From: DASSHC01 sp035693105
GTDB lineage: Bacteria > Chloroflexota > Chloroflexia > Thermomicrobiales > Thermomicrobiaceae
DNA: 8,859 bases
Direction of reading: 5' to 3'
Assembly: GCA_035693105.1 (NCBI GenBank)
Contig: DASSHC010000240.1
Location: forward strand, 1-8,859
Shown piece after piece: positions 1 through 5,734 of the stretch (its first letter is position 1; the number at the start of each line of letters is the position of its first letter). A program made the translations under genes and the position numbers. The notes under the pieces are model-generated. The model saw nothing but the letters and a program-made list of their open reading frames with translations. It searched no databases and had not been told where the DNA came from.

Positions 1-23
1 GTCGTCAGCCCCAACCCTACTCC

Positions 24-52
24 TGGCATCCCGAGCGCAGTCGAGGGATCCG
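24..52. repeat. Short imperfect palindrome, likely copy of an interspersed repeat
   Basis: A short imperfect palindrome with outer arms ATCCC (28-32) and GGGAT (45-49) around a GAGCGCAGTCGA core. Sequences of the type CATCCCGAGCGCAG...GAGGGATC recur between genes in many Chloroflexota and other high-GC genomes; that is recollection, since only one copy lies in this window. It sits upstream of the methyltransferase and I see no strong promoter in 1-112. It could equally be a small chance hairpin. Confidence 0.4.
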
Positions 53-112
53 TCCTCAATCCTCAAAAGGCGCGTTGTCTTGTCGGAAGCCGCCGCGCGC
101 CGGTTGATGCCC

Positions 113-118
113 AGGAGG
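113..118 (+). promoter_or_regulatory. Shine-Dalgarno AGGAGG that fixes the methyltransferase start
   Basis: A perfect AGGAGG ends six bases before the ATG at 125. In-frame upstream alternatives (TTG at 80, ATG at 107) lack such a site; the one at 107 lies in front of the SD itself. This selects the ATG at 125. Confidence 0.85.
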
Positions 119-124
119 ACAGCC

Positions 125-895
125 ATGCCGATCGATTTCCAGGCAGCACGTAACCGCGAAACGTACACCGGCCGCGAGGCCGCCGCGGACTGGTCGGCGG
201 CCATGCGCGCGATCGTCGATCCGGCCGGGATGCGCGTGGCCGACATCGGCTGCGGCGGTGGCATCTACGCGCGTGCCTGGGCCCGGCTCGGCGCCGAGCG
301 CGTCGTCGGCGTCGACTTTTCTGAGGAGCAACTGGCCGCCGCCCGCGCGGCGAGCAGCGACCCGCGCGTACGTTTCCAACACGGCACCGCCCTCGCCACC
401 GGTCTGCCCGATGCGTCAGTCGATCTCGTCTTCGAGCGCGCGCTGCTGCACCACGGCATCGACCGCGCCGCCGCCATCGCCGAGGCGCGGCGCGTCCTGG
501 CGCCCGGCGGGCGGCTGATCGTCCAGGACCGCACCATGGCCGACGTCGCGCTCCCCGGCGCGCCGGAGCACCTGCGCGGCTATCTCTTCGAGCGCTTCCC
601 GCGCCTGCTGGCGGTCGAGGAGGGGCGTCGCCCGGCGCCGGGGGAGCTGGAAGCCTCCCTGCGCGACGCCGGCTTCATCCAGATCACCACCGGCACGCTC
701 TGGGAGACGCGGCGCCGCTACGCGATCTTCGCCGAGCTGGCGGCCGAGCTGCGCGCCCGCGCCGGGCGCTCGATCCTCCACGAGCTGAGCGATGACGAGC
801 TGTCCGCGCTGATTGCCTTCCTGAAGCAGCGGCTACCGCACGCGGAGCCGATCGTCGACCGCGACCGCTGGACGATCTGGAGCGGCGTGCGTTGA
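125..895 (+). CDS. Class I SAM-dependent methyltransferase (Methyltransf_11/25 type)
   Basis: Predicted 256-residue soluble enzyme transferring a methyl group from S-adenosylmethionine to an unidentified acceptor. Visible class I Rossmann motifs: motif I VADIGCGGG (residues 38-46) for SAM binding, the acidic end of strand beta-2 in VVGVDFS (60-66, D64 expected to hold the ribose hydroxyls), LPDASVDLVF (94-103) before the active-site loop with LLHH (107-110), and the post-motif VLAPGGRLIVQD (124-135) typical of the UbiE/BioC-like family. The C-terminal third (about 145-256) carries the acceptor-specific part and shows no motif I know. The ATG at 125 was chosen over upstream starts for its perfect SD. 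It is the only + strand gene, has no co-directional partner here, and converges on a glycosyltransferase 12 bases away. Fold confidence is high; the substrate is unknown. Confidence 0.9.
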   Translation: MPIDFQAARNRETYTGREAAADWSAAMRAIVDPAGMRVADIGCGGGIYARAWARLGAERVVGVDFSEEQLAAARAASSDPRVRFQHGTALATGLPDASVDLVFERALLHHGIDRAAAIAEARRVLAPGGRLIVQDRTMADVALPGAPEHLRGYLFERFPRLLAVEEGRRPAPGELEASLRDAGFIQITTGTLWETRRRYAIFAELAAELRARAGRSILHELSDDELSALIAFLKQRLPHAEPIVDRDRWTIWSGVR

Positions 896-910
896 GCCGG
901 CGGCGGCTCA
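893..910. terminator. Hairpin shared by two convergent stop codons, possible bidirectional terminator
   Basis: A perfect 7-bp stem TGAGCCG (893-899) / CGGCTCA (904-910) with a 4-base loop. The left end is the TGA stop of the + strand methyltransferase and the right end is the complement of the TGA stop of the - strand glycosyltransferase. No T-tract follows on either strand, so intrinsic termination is only suggested. Confidence 0.4.
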
Positions 911-2041
911 CTCCCCCGCGGGGCAGGCGTGGCCATGGGAGCAGGCCGCGCCCACCAGCGTCTCGCGCCACAAGCCCATCACGCGCTCCAGCGCGAAGCG
1001 CTCGCGCGCTTCGCCGGTCTCCGCCGCCAGGCGGCAGCGCAGCCCCGGGTCGTCCATCAGTCGCTCCAGCGCACCGGCCAGCGCGGGCACATCGTCGCGC
1101 GGCACCAGCAGACCGTTGATGCCGTCGCGGATCAGCTCGCGCGGACCGTCGGGGCAGTCGCAGGCGATGGCCGGCAGGCCGCAGGCCAGCGCCTCGCAGA
1201 GGACGTTCGGGAAGCCCTCGAAGCGCGAGGAGAGGGCGAACAGATCCGCCCGGCGCAGCTCGCGTCCCAGTAGCGGGGTGACCCCCGGCAGGCAGGCCCG
1301 GCCGTCGAGGTCGAGCCGGTGGCGCAGCGCCTCTAGCGCCGCTCGCTCCGGCCCGTCGCCCCAGATCACCAACCGCCAGCCAGGGTGGCAGCGTGCGACG
1401 CGGGCGAAGGCGCGCAGCAGCACGTCGAAGCCCTTCTGCGACACCAGCCGTCCAGCGGCGATCAGCGTCTTCCCCTCGGGACGATCAAGCGGCGCGTGTT
1501 CGGCGCCCTCGCGCGGCACGACCGGATTGGGAATGACGCGCGCGATCGTCCGCAGCCAGCCGGGGTACTGGGCCAGCACCGCCCTGGTCTGGACCACCAG
1601 CGCGGCAGCCTGGGGATAGAGAAGCCGCCGCAGCGAGCGCCAGCCGGGGCCGCCGATCAGCCAGTCACGCGGGTTGACTCGCTCGGAGATGACCACCGGC
1701 GCTCCGAGGCCGCGACTGGCCAGCAGCGTAGCGACATTCGTGCGATCGACGAAGGAGAGGATCACCTCGGGCCGGCTCCGGCGCAGGGCACGTCGCAGCT
1801 TCCAGAGGTAGCGCAGGTTGCGGTGGGTGCCGCGCGGCCGCGCGCCGGACAGGCGCTGAATGTCGAGCGCGTGGTGCTCCACCGCCGGATGCAAGCGGTA
1901 GAACGGCTCCTCCCCCGCGTCGAAGGTGAGCAGCGTCACCCGCCAGCCCTGGCATGGTTGGGCGAAGAAATTGGCAATAGTCGACAGAACCCGCTCCGAG
2001 CCACCGCACGCGAGCGATGACACGACGAGTGTCACACGCAT
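908..2041 (-). CDS. GT-B glycosyltransferase, GT4 family
   Basis: A 377-residue retaining glycosyltransferase expected to move a sugar from a nucleotide-sugar donor to a cell-surface glycan or lipid acceptor in the cytoplasm or at the inner membrane face. The N-terminal acceptor domain opens with VTLVVSSLACGGSERVL (3-19), the glycine-rich loop of GT4 enzymes. The donor domain has AAGRLVSQKGFDVLLRAF (195-212), LVIWGDGPE (224-232) and the EX7E signature E275-GFPNVLC-E283, followed by GLPAIACDCPDGPRELI (288-304) that contacts the donor. Length is usual for the family. Start: ATG with GGGAG (2049-2053) seven bases upstream. It lies 78 bases downstream of the histidine phosphatase on the same strand, so read-through is possible. 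The last residues form a CSHGHAC tail (367-373), unusual for this family. Donor and acceptor cannot be deduced. Confidence 0.92.
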   Translation of the reverse strand: MRVTLVVSSLACGGSERVLSTIANFFAQPCQGWRVTLLTFDAGEEPFYRLHPAVEHHALDIQRLSGARPRGTHRNLRYLWKLRRALRRSRPEVILSFVDRTNVATLLASRGLGAPVVISERVNPRDWLIGGPGWRSLRRLLYPQAAALVVQTRAVLAQYPGWLRTIARVIPNPVVPREGAEHAPLDRPEGKTLIAAGRLVSQKGFDVLLRAFARVARCHPGWRLVIWGDGPERAALEALRHRLDLDGRACLPGVTPLLGRELRRADLFALSSRFEGFPNVLCEALACGLPAIACDCPDGPRELIRDGINGLLVPRDDVPALAGALERLMDDPGLRCRLAAETGEARERFALERVMGLWRETLVGAACSHGHACPAGE

Positions 2042-2119
2042 AGCAACGCTCCCACCCCAGGCACGCAGAATCAGGGCCGAGCCGGAGACCGAGCCGACGT
2101 CAACGGGTTATTTGAGCTG

Positions 2120-2782
2120 TCAGGGCAGATGGGCGGAATCGGTGAGTCGCACGAGCGTCCAGCGCGGGCGCGGCCAGGCCTCGGGGTTCCCTTCGGTCGT
2201 CCATTCCGTCAATGAGGTAGGCGCGACTTTGACATCGAAGCCGAGCGTCAACGGAAGGCCGCCGAATACGATGAGCGACGCGGTGATCGTTTCGGCGTGC
2301 GCCACCACGATCACCTTCTCACCAGCATGCCGCGCCGCGATTTCCTCAAGTGCGCGTCCGGTCCTGCCGACGAGCTCGCTCCAGGATTCATTGCCCTGCT
2401 CGAAGGGGCGGTAGATACCGCCGCCCGCGAGGCTGCTCTCTCGACGATAGTCGACCCACGGCTTGCCGTCGGCATTCGCGGGCGTGTGCCAGGTGCAGAG
2501 TCGGCAGTCCTGTGCAACGTCGGGCACCCCAAGCGCCGTCGCTACAATCTCGGCTGTCTCAACCGCGCGCGGCAAGACCGAACTGTAGATCGCGCCGACT
2601 GGTTCCGGCAACTCAAGGGCGAGACGTCGACTGACACTCTCTGTTTGCTGACGTCCACTCTGCGTTAGTCCACGGCAGCCGCGCGGTCCTCCGACGATAC
2701 CGTCCTCTTTGTGGTGCGAGGCGCCGTGACGGATAAGAAAAATACGTGTCGTTATCGGCAATCCTTCATCAGACACCACCAA
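2120..2782 (-). CDS. Histidine phosphatase superfamily protein (phosphoglycerate-mutase-like)
   Basis: A phosphohydrolase or mutase of the branch-1 histidine phosphatases, which use a phospho-histidine intermediate. With the TTG at 2782 as residue 1 it has 220 residues. The catalytic LIRHG (16-20) holds R18 and nucleophile H19; SSVLPRAVETAEIV (67-80) holds the second arginine R72 and the conserved ET; VIVVAHAE (157-164) holds the second histidine H162, where A163 replaces the usual glycine of HG. Length fits the family. The start is uncertain: TTG 2782, GTG 2779, GTG 2776 and TTG 2761 are all in frame and none has a good SD, but all precede the RHG motif. It is 59 bases downstream of the small acidic gene on the same strand and may be its operon partner. 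Codons are less GC-biased than in the flanking genes. Substrate unknown; a phosphosugar or nucleotide phosphatase is as likely as a mutase. Confidence 0.85.
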   Translation of the reverse strand: MVVSDEGLPITTRIFLIRHGASHHKEDGIVGGPRGCRGLTQSGRQQTESVSRRLALELPEPVGAIYSSVLPRAVETAEIVATALGVPDVAQDCRLCTWHTPANADGKPWVDYRRESSLAGGGIYRPFEQGNESWSELVGRTGRALEEIAARHAGEKVIVVAHAETITASLIVFGGLPLTLGFDVKVAPTSLTEWTTEGNPEAWPRPRWTLVRLTDSAHLP

Positions 2783-2841
2783 GCTATTCCAGCGACTCGG
2801 GACAGTGGAAATGCGGCGACCAGGGAGGCCTCGCGATGTTG

Positions 2842-3174
2842 CTACAGCGGCAGTACGGGTGGCAGGGCTGATGCGCCTAATTCAGCACGTCCACGAAGTT
2901 GCTCGGCAACACGTGCGAGAGGTAAGGCGGGCACGAGGTAGAGCGGCAGCGCTTCCTCCACCTGCATGCGGAAGAGTTGATCGCGCACAACCTCAACTAC
3001 CTCATCAGTATCCTCAACGTCCACCGTCACGACCAAGTAGGTGCCCTCCGGGTCTTCCCCTTCCGTCACGACGAAGGTCGCATCTGGGAACCGTGTCTGA
3101 AGACATCGCTGAAGTTCGGCAATAGCCGATTGGATCCGTGTCTCCGCGGCCGCCGGACGTCTTTCATTCGTCAT
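2842..3174 (-). CDS. Small acidic protein of unknown function, partner of the HEPN gene
   Basis: I do not recognise a named family. The 110-residue protein has an amphipathic N-terminal helix (about 10-27, ETRIQSAIAELQRCLQTRF), then a strand-rich acidic centre ATFVVTEGEDPEGTYLVVTVDVEDTDEVVEVV (37-64), then a helix and the hydrophobic LPLYLVPALPLARV (76-89). No signal peptide or transmembrane helix. The ATG overlaps the TGA stop of the HEPN gene as ATGA, with AAAGGAG (3185-3191) ten bases upstream, which argues for translational coupling and fixed stoichiometry. A small acidic protein coupled to a HEPN protein fits the role of an antitoxin or structural partner, but that is inference from arrangement. 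It lacks the GS...DxD signature, so it is not an MNT nucleotidyltransferase. That it is a real gene is well supported by coupling and SD; its function is unknown. Confidence 0.75.
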   Translation of the reverse strand: MTNERRPAAAETRIQSAIAELQRCLQTRFPDATFVVTEGEDPEGTYLVVTVDVEDTDEVVEVVRDQLFRMQVEEALPLYLVPALPLARVAEQLRGRAELGASALPPVLPL

Positions 3175-3575
3175 TGCACGTCATCTCCTTTGGCCACAAC
3201 CGCCGCCACGAAGTCACGGGCAGTGCGTACTGCCCGAGCCACTTGCCTCTCACTCACCTGAGCGGGCTGGTAGTCGGCGCGATGGCGGAGCGCCATCAAC
3301 ATTGGGAGCGCATCGCGTAGCTGGCTCGGATACTCCTTGCGCCGGGTCACCAGCACGGCAAACTGGGCTTGAACAAACGCATGTGGCCAGCCGCCGTCCG
3401 GACGTGGTGAATGTATGCCTGCGCGCAGCAGCGCGGCGATTGCTGCTTGGAAACAGGCGTAGTAGCAGCGATTCGCACATGAATTGTACCGCCGGTTGGC
3501 AAGCTCGCTGGTGGCCGTCGCCAGGCTCTCTTCGGCCTTCGCCAAGAAAGCTCGCCGCTCAATGTCCCCTGTCAT
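3171..3575 (-). CDS. HEPN domain protein (COG1895/PF05168-like)
   Basis: A 134-residue all-helical protein. Residues 8-52 match the HEPN N-terminal helices: RAFLAKAEESLATATSELANRRYNSCANRCYYACFQAAIAALL in pattern, with the typical N-R-x-Y-Y-A-x-F (35-42) that packs the dimer. LMALRHRADYQPAQVS (93-108) is the C-terminal motif of this branch. HEPN proteins are often RNases or nucleotide-binding partners in toxin-antitoxin, Abi and CRISPR contexts. No clear R-x4-6-H is present, R97-HRADY standing at that place, so nuclease activity is doubtful. C33, C37 and C41 lie one helical turn apart. ATG start at 3575; the transcript may be nearly leaderless. The stop overlaps the next gene's ATG. The usual adjacent nucleotidyltransferase is absent; an MNT gene lies 3.4 kb upstream. 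Fold assignment is strong; the toxin role is uncertain. Confidence 0.85.
   Translation of the reverse strand: MTGDIERRAFLAKAEESLATATSELANRRYNSCANRCYYACFQAAIAALLRAGIHSPRPDGGWPHAFVQAQFAVLVTRRKEYPSQLRDALPMLMALRHRADYQPAQVSERQVARAVRTARDFVAAVVAKGDDVQ
3185..3191 (-). promoter_or_regulatory. Shine-Dalgarno AAAGGAG inside the HEPN gene for the coupled small gene
   Basis: AAAGGAG on the - strand lies within the last HEPN codons, ten bases before the ATG at 3174. It supports independent re-initiation at the ATGA overlap. Confidence 0.7.
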
Positions 3576-3582
3576 GTCAGCT

Positions 3583-3611
3583 ATTGTCTGACAAGTGTAT
3601 CGACCTGTCGA
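3583..3611 (-). promoter_or_regulatory. Possible sigma-70-type promoter of the HEPN operon
   Basis: On the - strand TCGACA (3606-3611, five of six to TTGACA) is followed after exactly 17 bases by GACAAT (3583-3588, four of six to TATAAT). Transcription would begin about 5-8 bases later, at or next to the ATG at 3575, giving a leaderless or nearly leaderless mRNA, consistent with the absence of an SD. Both elements overlap the inverted repeats at 3584-3594 and 3599-3612. Confidence 0.35.
3584..3594. promoter_or_regulatory. Palindrome TTGTC-T-GACAA, candidate operator over the -10
   Basis: A perfect 5-bp inverted repeat about one central base, TTGTC (3584-3588) and GACAA (3590-3594), covering the candidate -10 and ending nine bases before the HEPN start codon. 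Position and symmetry suit a repressor site such as autoregulation of a toxin-antitoxin-like pair. Inferred from symmetry only. Confidence 0.35.
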
Positions 3612-3612
3612 T
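3599..3612. promoter_or_regulatory. Palindrome ATCGAC-CT-GTCGAT, candidate operator over the -35
   Basis: Perfect 6-bp arms ATCGAC (3599-3604) and GTCGAT (3607-3612) around CT, covering the candidate -35 of the HEPN promoter. Its centre is about 16-17 bases from the centre of the neighbouring palindrome, so the two sites are offset by roughly one and a half helical turns. The half-sites differ from those of the neighbour. Confidence 0.35.
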
Positions 3613-3615
3613 GAC

Positions 3616-3640
3616 GTTTCGAGTCCCGTTCACCCCAACC
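3616..3640 (+). other. tRNA 3'-end-like fragment (T-loop, T-stem and acceptor half)
   Basis: The + strand reads TTCGAGT (3618-3624, matching the T-loop consensus), CCCGT (3625-3629, T-stem 3' half), TCACCCC (3630-3636, acceptor 3' half), A, then ACC. The 5' T-stem half should be ACGGG but is GACGT, and no cloverleaf lies upstream, so this is not a functional tRNA. It may be a remnant of an integration site in a tRNA gene, or chance. Confidence 0.25.
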
Positions 3641-3687
3641 TTTCAACGAGTGTGCTTCAGCTATGGTGGGCCGGTGATGCGGCTCGG

Positions 3688-4527
3688 CTATTCCACGCGC
3701 TCGGGAAAGGCGAAGTGTGGCGTCCAGGCGGCTTCACGCGCCACGCCGGCCACCTCGTGGCAGCGGGCGAACCAGATGCCGGGCTGCCCGGCGATGTGGC
3801 GCAGCAGGCGCTCCAGCGCCTCGATGCGTGCCGGGCGGCCGCTGTAGCGTGGGTGACAGACCAGCATGAAGTAGCCGGCGTGCGCCTGGTACGCGTCGAA
3901 CTCCTCGATCCAGAGCTGAGCCACCTCGCCCGCCCGCCGGATGGTGCCGGGATGGGCGAAGAAGACGGCGTCGTCGAGCTGCCACTCCATCGGCAACTCG
4001 ACCAACTCCTCCGAGCGATCGGGCCCGACCTGGATCAAATAGGGCACGTCGTCGTCGCCGAAGGAGGCGTCGTACTGGTAGCCGGCTTCATGCAGGAACT
4101 GCAACGTGTGCGGCGTCAGCAGCGCGCCGGGCGCGCGCCAGCCGCGCGGGGCGTGGCCCAACACCTCGCCGAGCGTCTCAGTGGTGCGCTGGATCAGCTC
4201 GCGCTCTTGCCCGGGCGCCAGCTCGTTCCAACGCTCGTGCATCCAGCCGTGGGCGCCGACCTCGTGCCCGCGCGCCTCGATCTCGCGCGCCAGCCCGGCG
4301 TACTTGCGCGCGTTCCAACCTTCCAGGAAGAAGGTTCCCGGCACACCGTAGCGGTCCAGCAGGTCGAGCACGCGCTCGACACCCCGGCGCGGCGCGTAGA
4401 CGCCGTCCGCGCTGGCGCCGCCGGCGTAGCCGTGGCGCAGCAGGTCGTACGACTCACCGAAGTTGTCGAAGGTCAGCGTCACGGCGCACTCGGCGCCACC
4501 CGGCCAGACCGGACGGTCGAACGGCAT
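3688..4527 (-). CDS. Polysaccharide deacetylase family protein (CE4/NodB fold, PuuE/HpPgdA-like)
   Basis: A 279-residue metal-dependent amidohydrolase of the NodB homology fold. Members deacetylate glycans, or, in the PuuE and H. pylori PgdA-like branches, open or hydrolyse small cyclic amides or ureides. Visible: motif 1 LTFDNFGES (18-26) with D21; motif 2 HGWMH (93-97) giving the metal histidines H93 and H97; motif 3 RAPG (131-134); a late HP pair (225-226) in LVCHPR. The usual second Asp of motif 1 is N22, as discussed in the findings. No signal peptide or membrane segment, so it probably acts in the cytoplasm, which favours a small-molecule substrate. Start: ATG at 4527, because AGGAAGG (4534-4540) is six bases from it and would directly abut the alternative GTG at 4533. 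It is the last gene of the operon, 22 bases after the M24 gene. Confidence 0.85.
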   Translation of the reverse strand: MPFDRPVWPGGAECAVTLTFDNFGESYDLLRHGYAGGASADGVYAPRRGVERVLDLLDRYGVPGTFFLEGWNARKYAGLAREIEARGHEVGAHGWMHERWNELAPGQERELIQRTTETLGEVLGHAPRGWRAPGALLTPHTLQFLHEAGYQYDASFGDDDVPYLIQVGPDRSEELVELPMEWQLDDAVFFAHPGTIRRAGEVAQLWIEEFDAYQAHAGYFMLVCHPRYSGRPARIEALERLLRHIAGQPGIWFARCHEVAGVAREAAWTPHFAFPERVE

Positions 4528-4533
4528 CGGCAC

Positions 4534-4540
4534 CCTTCCT
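4534..4540 (-). promoter_or_regulatory. Shine-Dalgarno AGGAAGG that decides the deacetylase start
   Basis: AGGAAGG ends directly before the GTG at 4533, leaving no spacer, but lies six bases before the ATG at 4527. It therefore points to the ATG. Confidence 0.75.
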
Positions 4541-4549
4541 CTTGTCGGC

Positions 4550-5692
4550 TCAGCCCATCTCGAACAAATGGTCGGTATTGAATTTGTCGGAGATCACCAG
4601 CGGCGTCTCGCCGATCAGAATCTCGTCCTGCACGTGCCAGAAGCCTTCCAGAATCGGCTCCAGCGCGATCACCATCCCCGACCGCAGCGGCCGCTCGTCC
4701 CCGGGCACCAGCATCGGCTCCTCCTGATGCCACCAGACGCCGACGCTGTGGCCCACCAGGCTGCCGTTCCAGTCGGAGAAACCGGCATCCTGAAAGCGGT
4801 CGCGTACGAAGTCGTAGACCTCTCCCGCGCTGACCTCCGGCCTGAGCATCTGCTGGATGGTGGCGCGCTCGACATCGCGCACGATGCCGTAGAGCCGCTC
4901 CTGCTCGGCGCTCGGCGGCCCCATCACCGCCATGCGCGAGAGGTTCGCCGGGTAGGCCTGCAGGTAGCAGACGTAGTCGGTACGGAGGGCATCGCCGCGC
5001 TGGATCGCCACCTCGCCCTCGCCGCCGTAGGTCACCGGGTTGCTGCTCGACTGCAGCATGCCGTGCACGTGCTCGGCGCCGCCCCGCAGCATGGACGCCA
5101 CCATGCGAGCGTGCAGCTCCCGCTCGGTGTCCCCGGGCCGGGCGCTGGCGAAGACCTCCCGGTGCGCGGCGTCCTGGATGTCGGCCGCGAGCTGCAGCAG
5201 CGCCAGCTCGCCCGAGGTCTTGATGTTGCGCACCGCCTCCAGCGCCTCGGTGACATCGACCAGCTCGACTTTCGGCAGCTCCTCGCGCAGCGCGGCCCAA
5301 TCCGCCACGCCATACTCGCGCCGCTCGACCCCGATGCGCCCCTTGGCCAGGCCTCGCTGGCGCAGCAGCTTCCCCATGCGGCGGTAGGGTGACTCGACGT
5401 ACTCGGTGTACGAGCGAATGTCCTCGATCCAGCTGACACGATCGGCCAGCCCACGGGCGATGTTGCTGACCAGCAGCGTCGGCTCGGCTACCGCCGGCCA
5501 GAGGACGAGCGCGGCGCGCGGCGCGTTGGCGAAGTCCTGCAAGCGTCCCAGGGTACCGGGGAAATTCATACCGGAGAGATAGGCCACGTTGCGACCGGAG
5601 CGCGCCAGCAGCGTGTCGATGTGCAGCTTCTCGAACATGCGCCGCAGCTCGTGCGCGTTGTACAGCGGGCTGCGCTGGCTCTCAGCAGTCAT
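4550..5692 (-). CDS. M24-family (pita-bread fold) protein, creatinase/Xaa-Pro-peptidase-like with altered metal ligands
   Basis: A 380-residue two-domain protein. Residues 12-150 form a creatinase-type N-terminal domain (YLSGMNFPGTLGR, 38-50); 160-375 form the catalytic pita-bread fold (IKTSGELALLQLAADI, 157-172; GHSVGVWWH, 314-322; ALEPIL, 343-348). Classical M24 peptidases bind two metals with D, D, H, E, E. Here the positions read D239, N250 (correct spacing of 11), H315, E345 and, by my alignment of HVQDEILI to RIEDxxLV, Q355. Two ligands are thus changed, and the usual PH before the metal site is VTYGG (220-224). This resembles metal-independent members such as creatinase more than prolidases. 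Middle gene of the operon, 42 bases after the ureohydrolase and 22 before the deacetylase. Start ATG 5692 lacks a strong SD. An amidino or N-substituted amide hydrolase is my inference. Confidence 0.85.
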   Translation of the reverse strand: MTAESQRSPLYNAHELRRMFEKLHIDTLLARSGRNVAYLSGMNFPGTLGRLQDFANAPRAALVLWPAVAEPTLLVSNIARGLADRVSWIEDIRSYTEYVESPYRRMGKLLRQRGLAKGRIGVERREYGVADWAALREELPKVELVDVTEALEAVRNIKTSGELALLQLAADIQDAAHREVFASARPGDTERELHARMVASMLRGGAEHVHGMLQSSSNPVTYGGEGEVAIQRGDALRTDYVCYLQAYPANLSRMAVMGPPSAEQERLYGIVRDVERATIQQMLRPEVSAGEVYDFVRDRFQDAGFSDWNGSLVGHSVGVWWHQEEPMLVPGDERPLRSGMVIALEPILEGFWHVQDEILIGETPLVISDKFNTDHLFEMG

Positions 5693-5734
5693 CGGCTCGG
5701 CATTCCATTCTCTCCGATCGGCCGGCGGGTGCCC

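Noticed and set aside
1385..2020. + strand open frames opposite the glycosyltransferase
   Set aside because: The - strand frame has all GT4 motifs including EX7E; these are shadows.
2077..2096. Direct repeat CCGAGCCG, two copies 12 bases apart
   Set aside because: Only two short GC-rich copies in the gap before the glycosyltransferase; consistent with chance.
3540..3640. Functional tRNA gene
   Set aside because: Only the T-loop and 3' halves match; the 5' T-stem half does not pair and no D or anticodon arm is present.
3595..4581. Long + strand open frame (328 codons) opposite the deacetylase
   Set aside because: Antisense to a gene with CE4 motifs and a good SD; no domain in its own translation.
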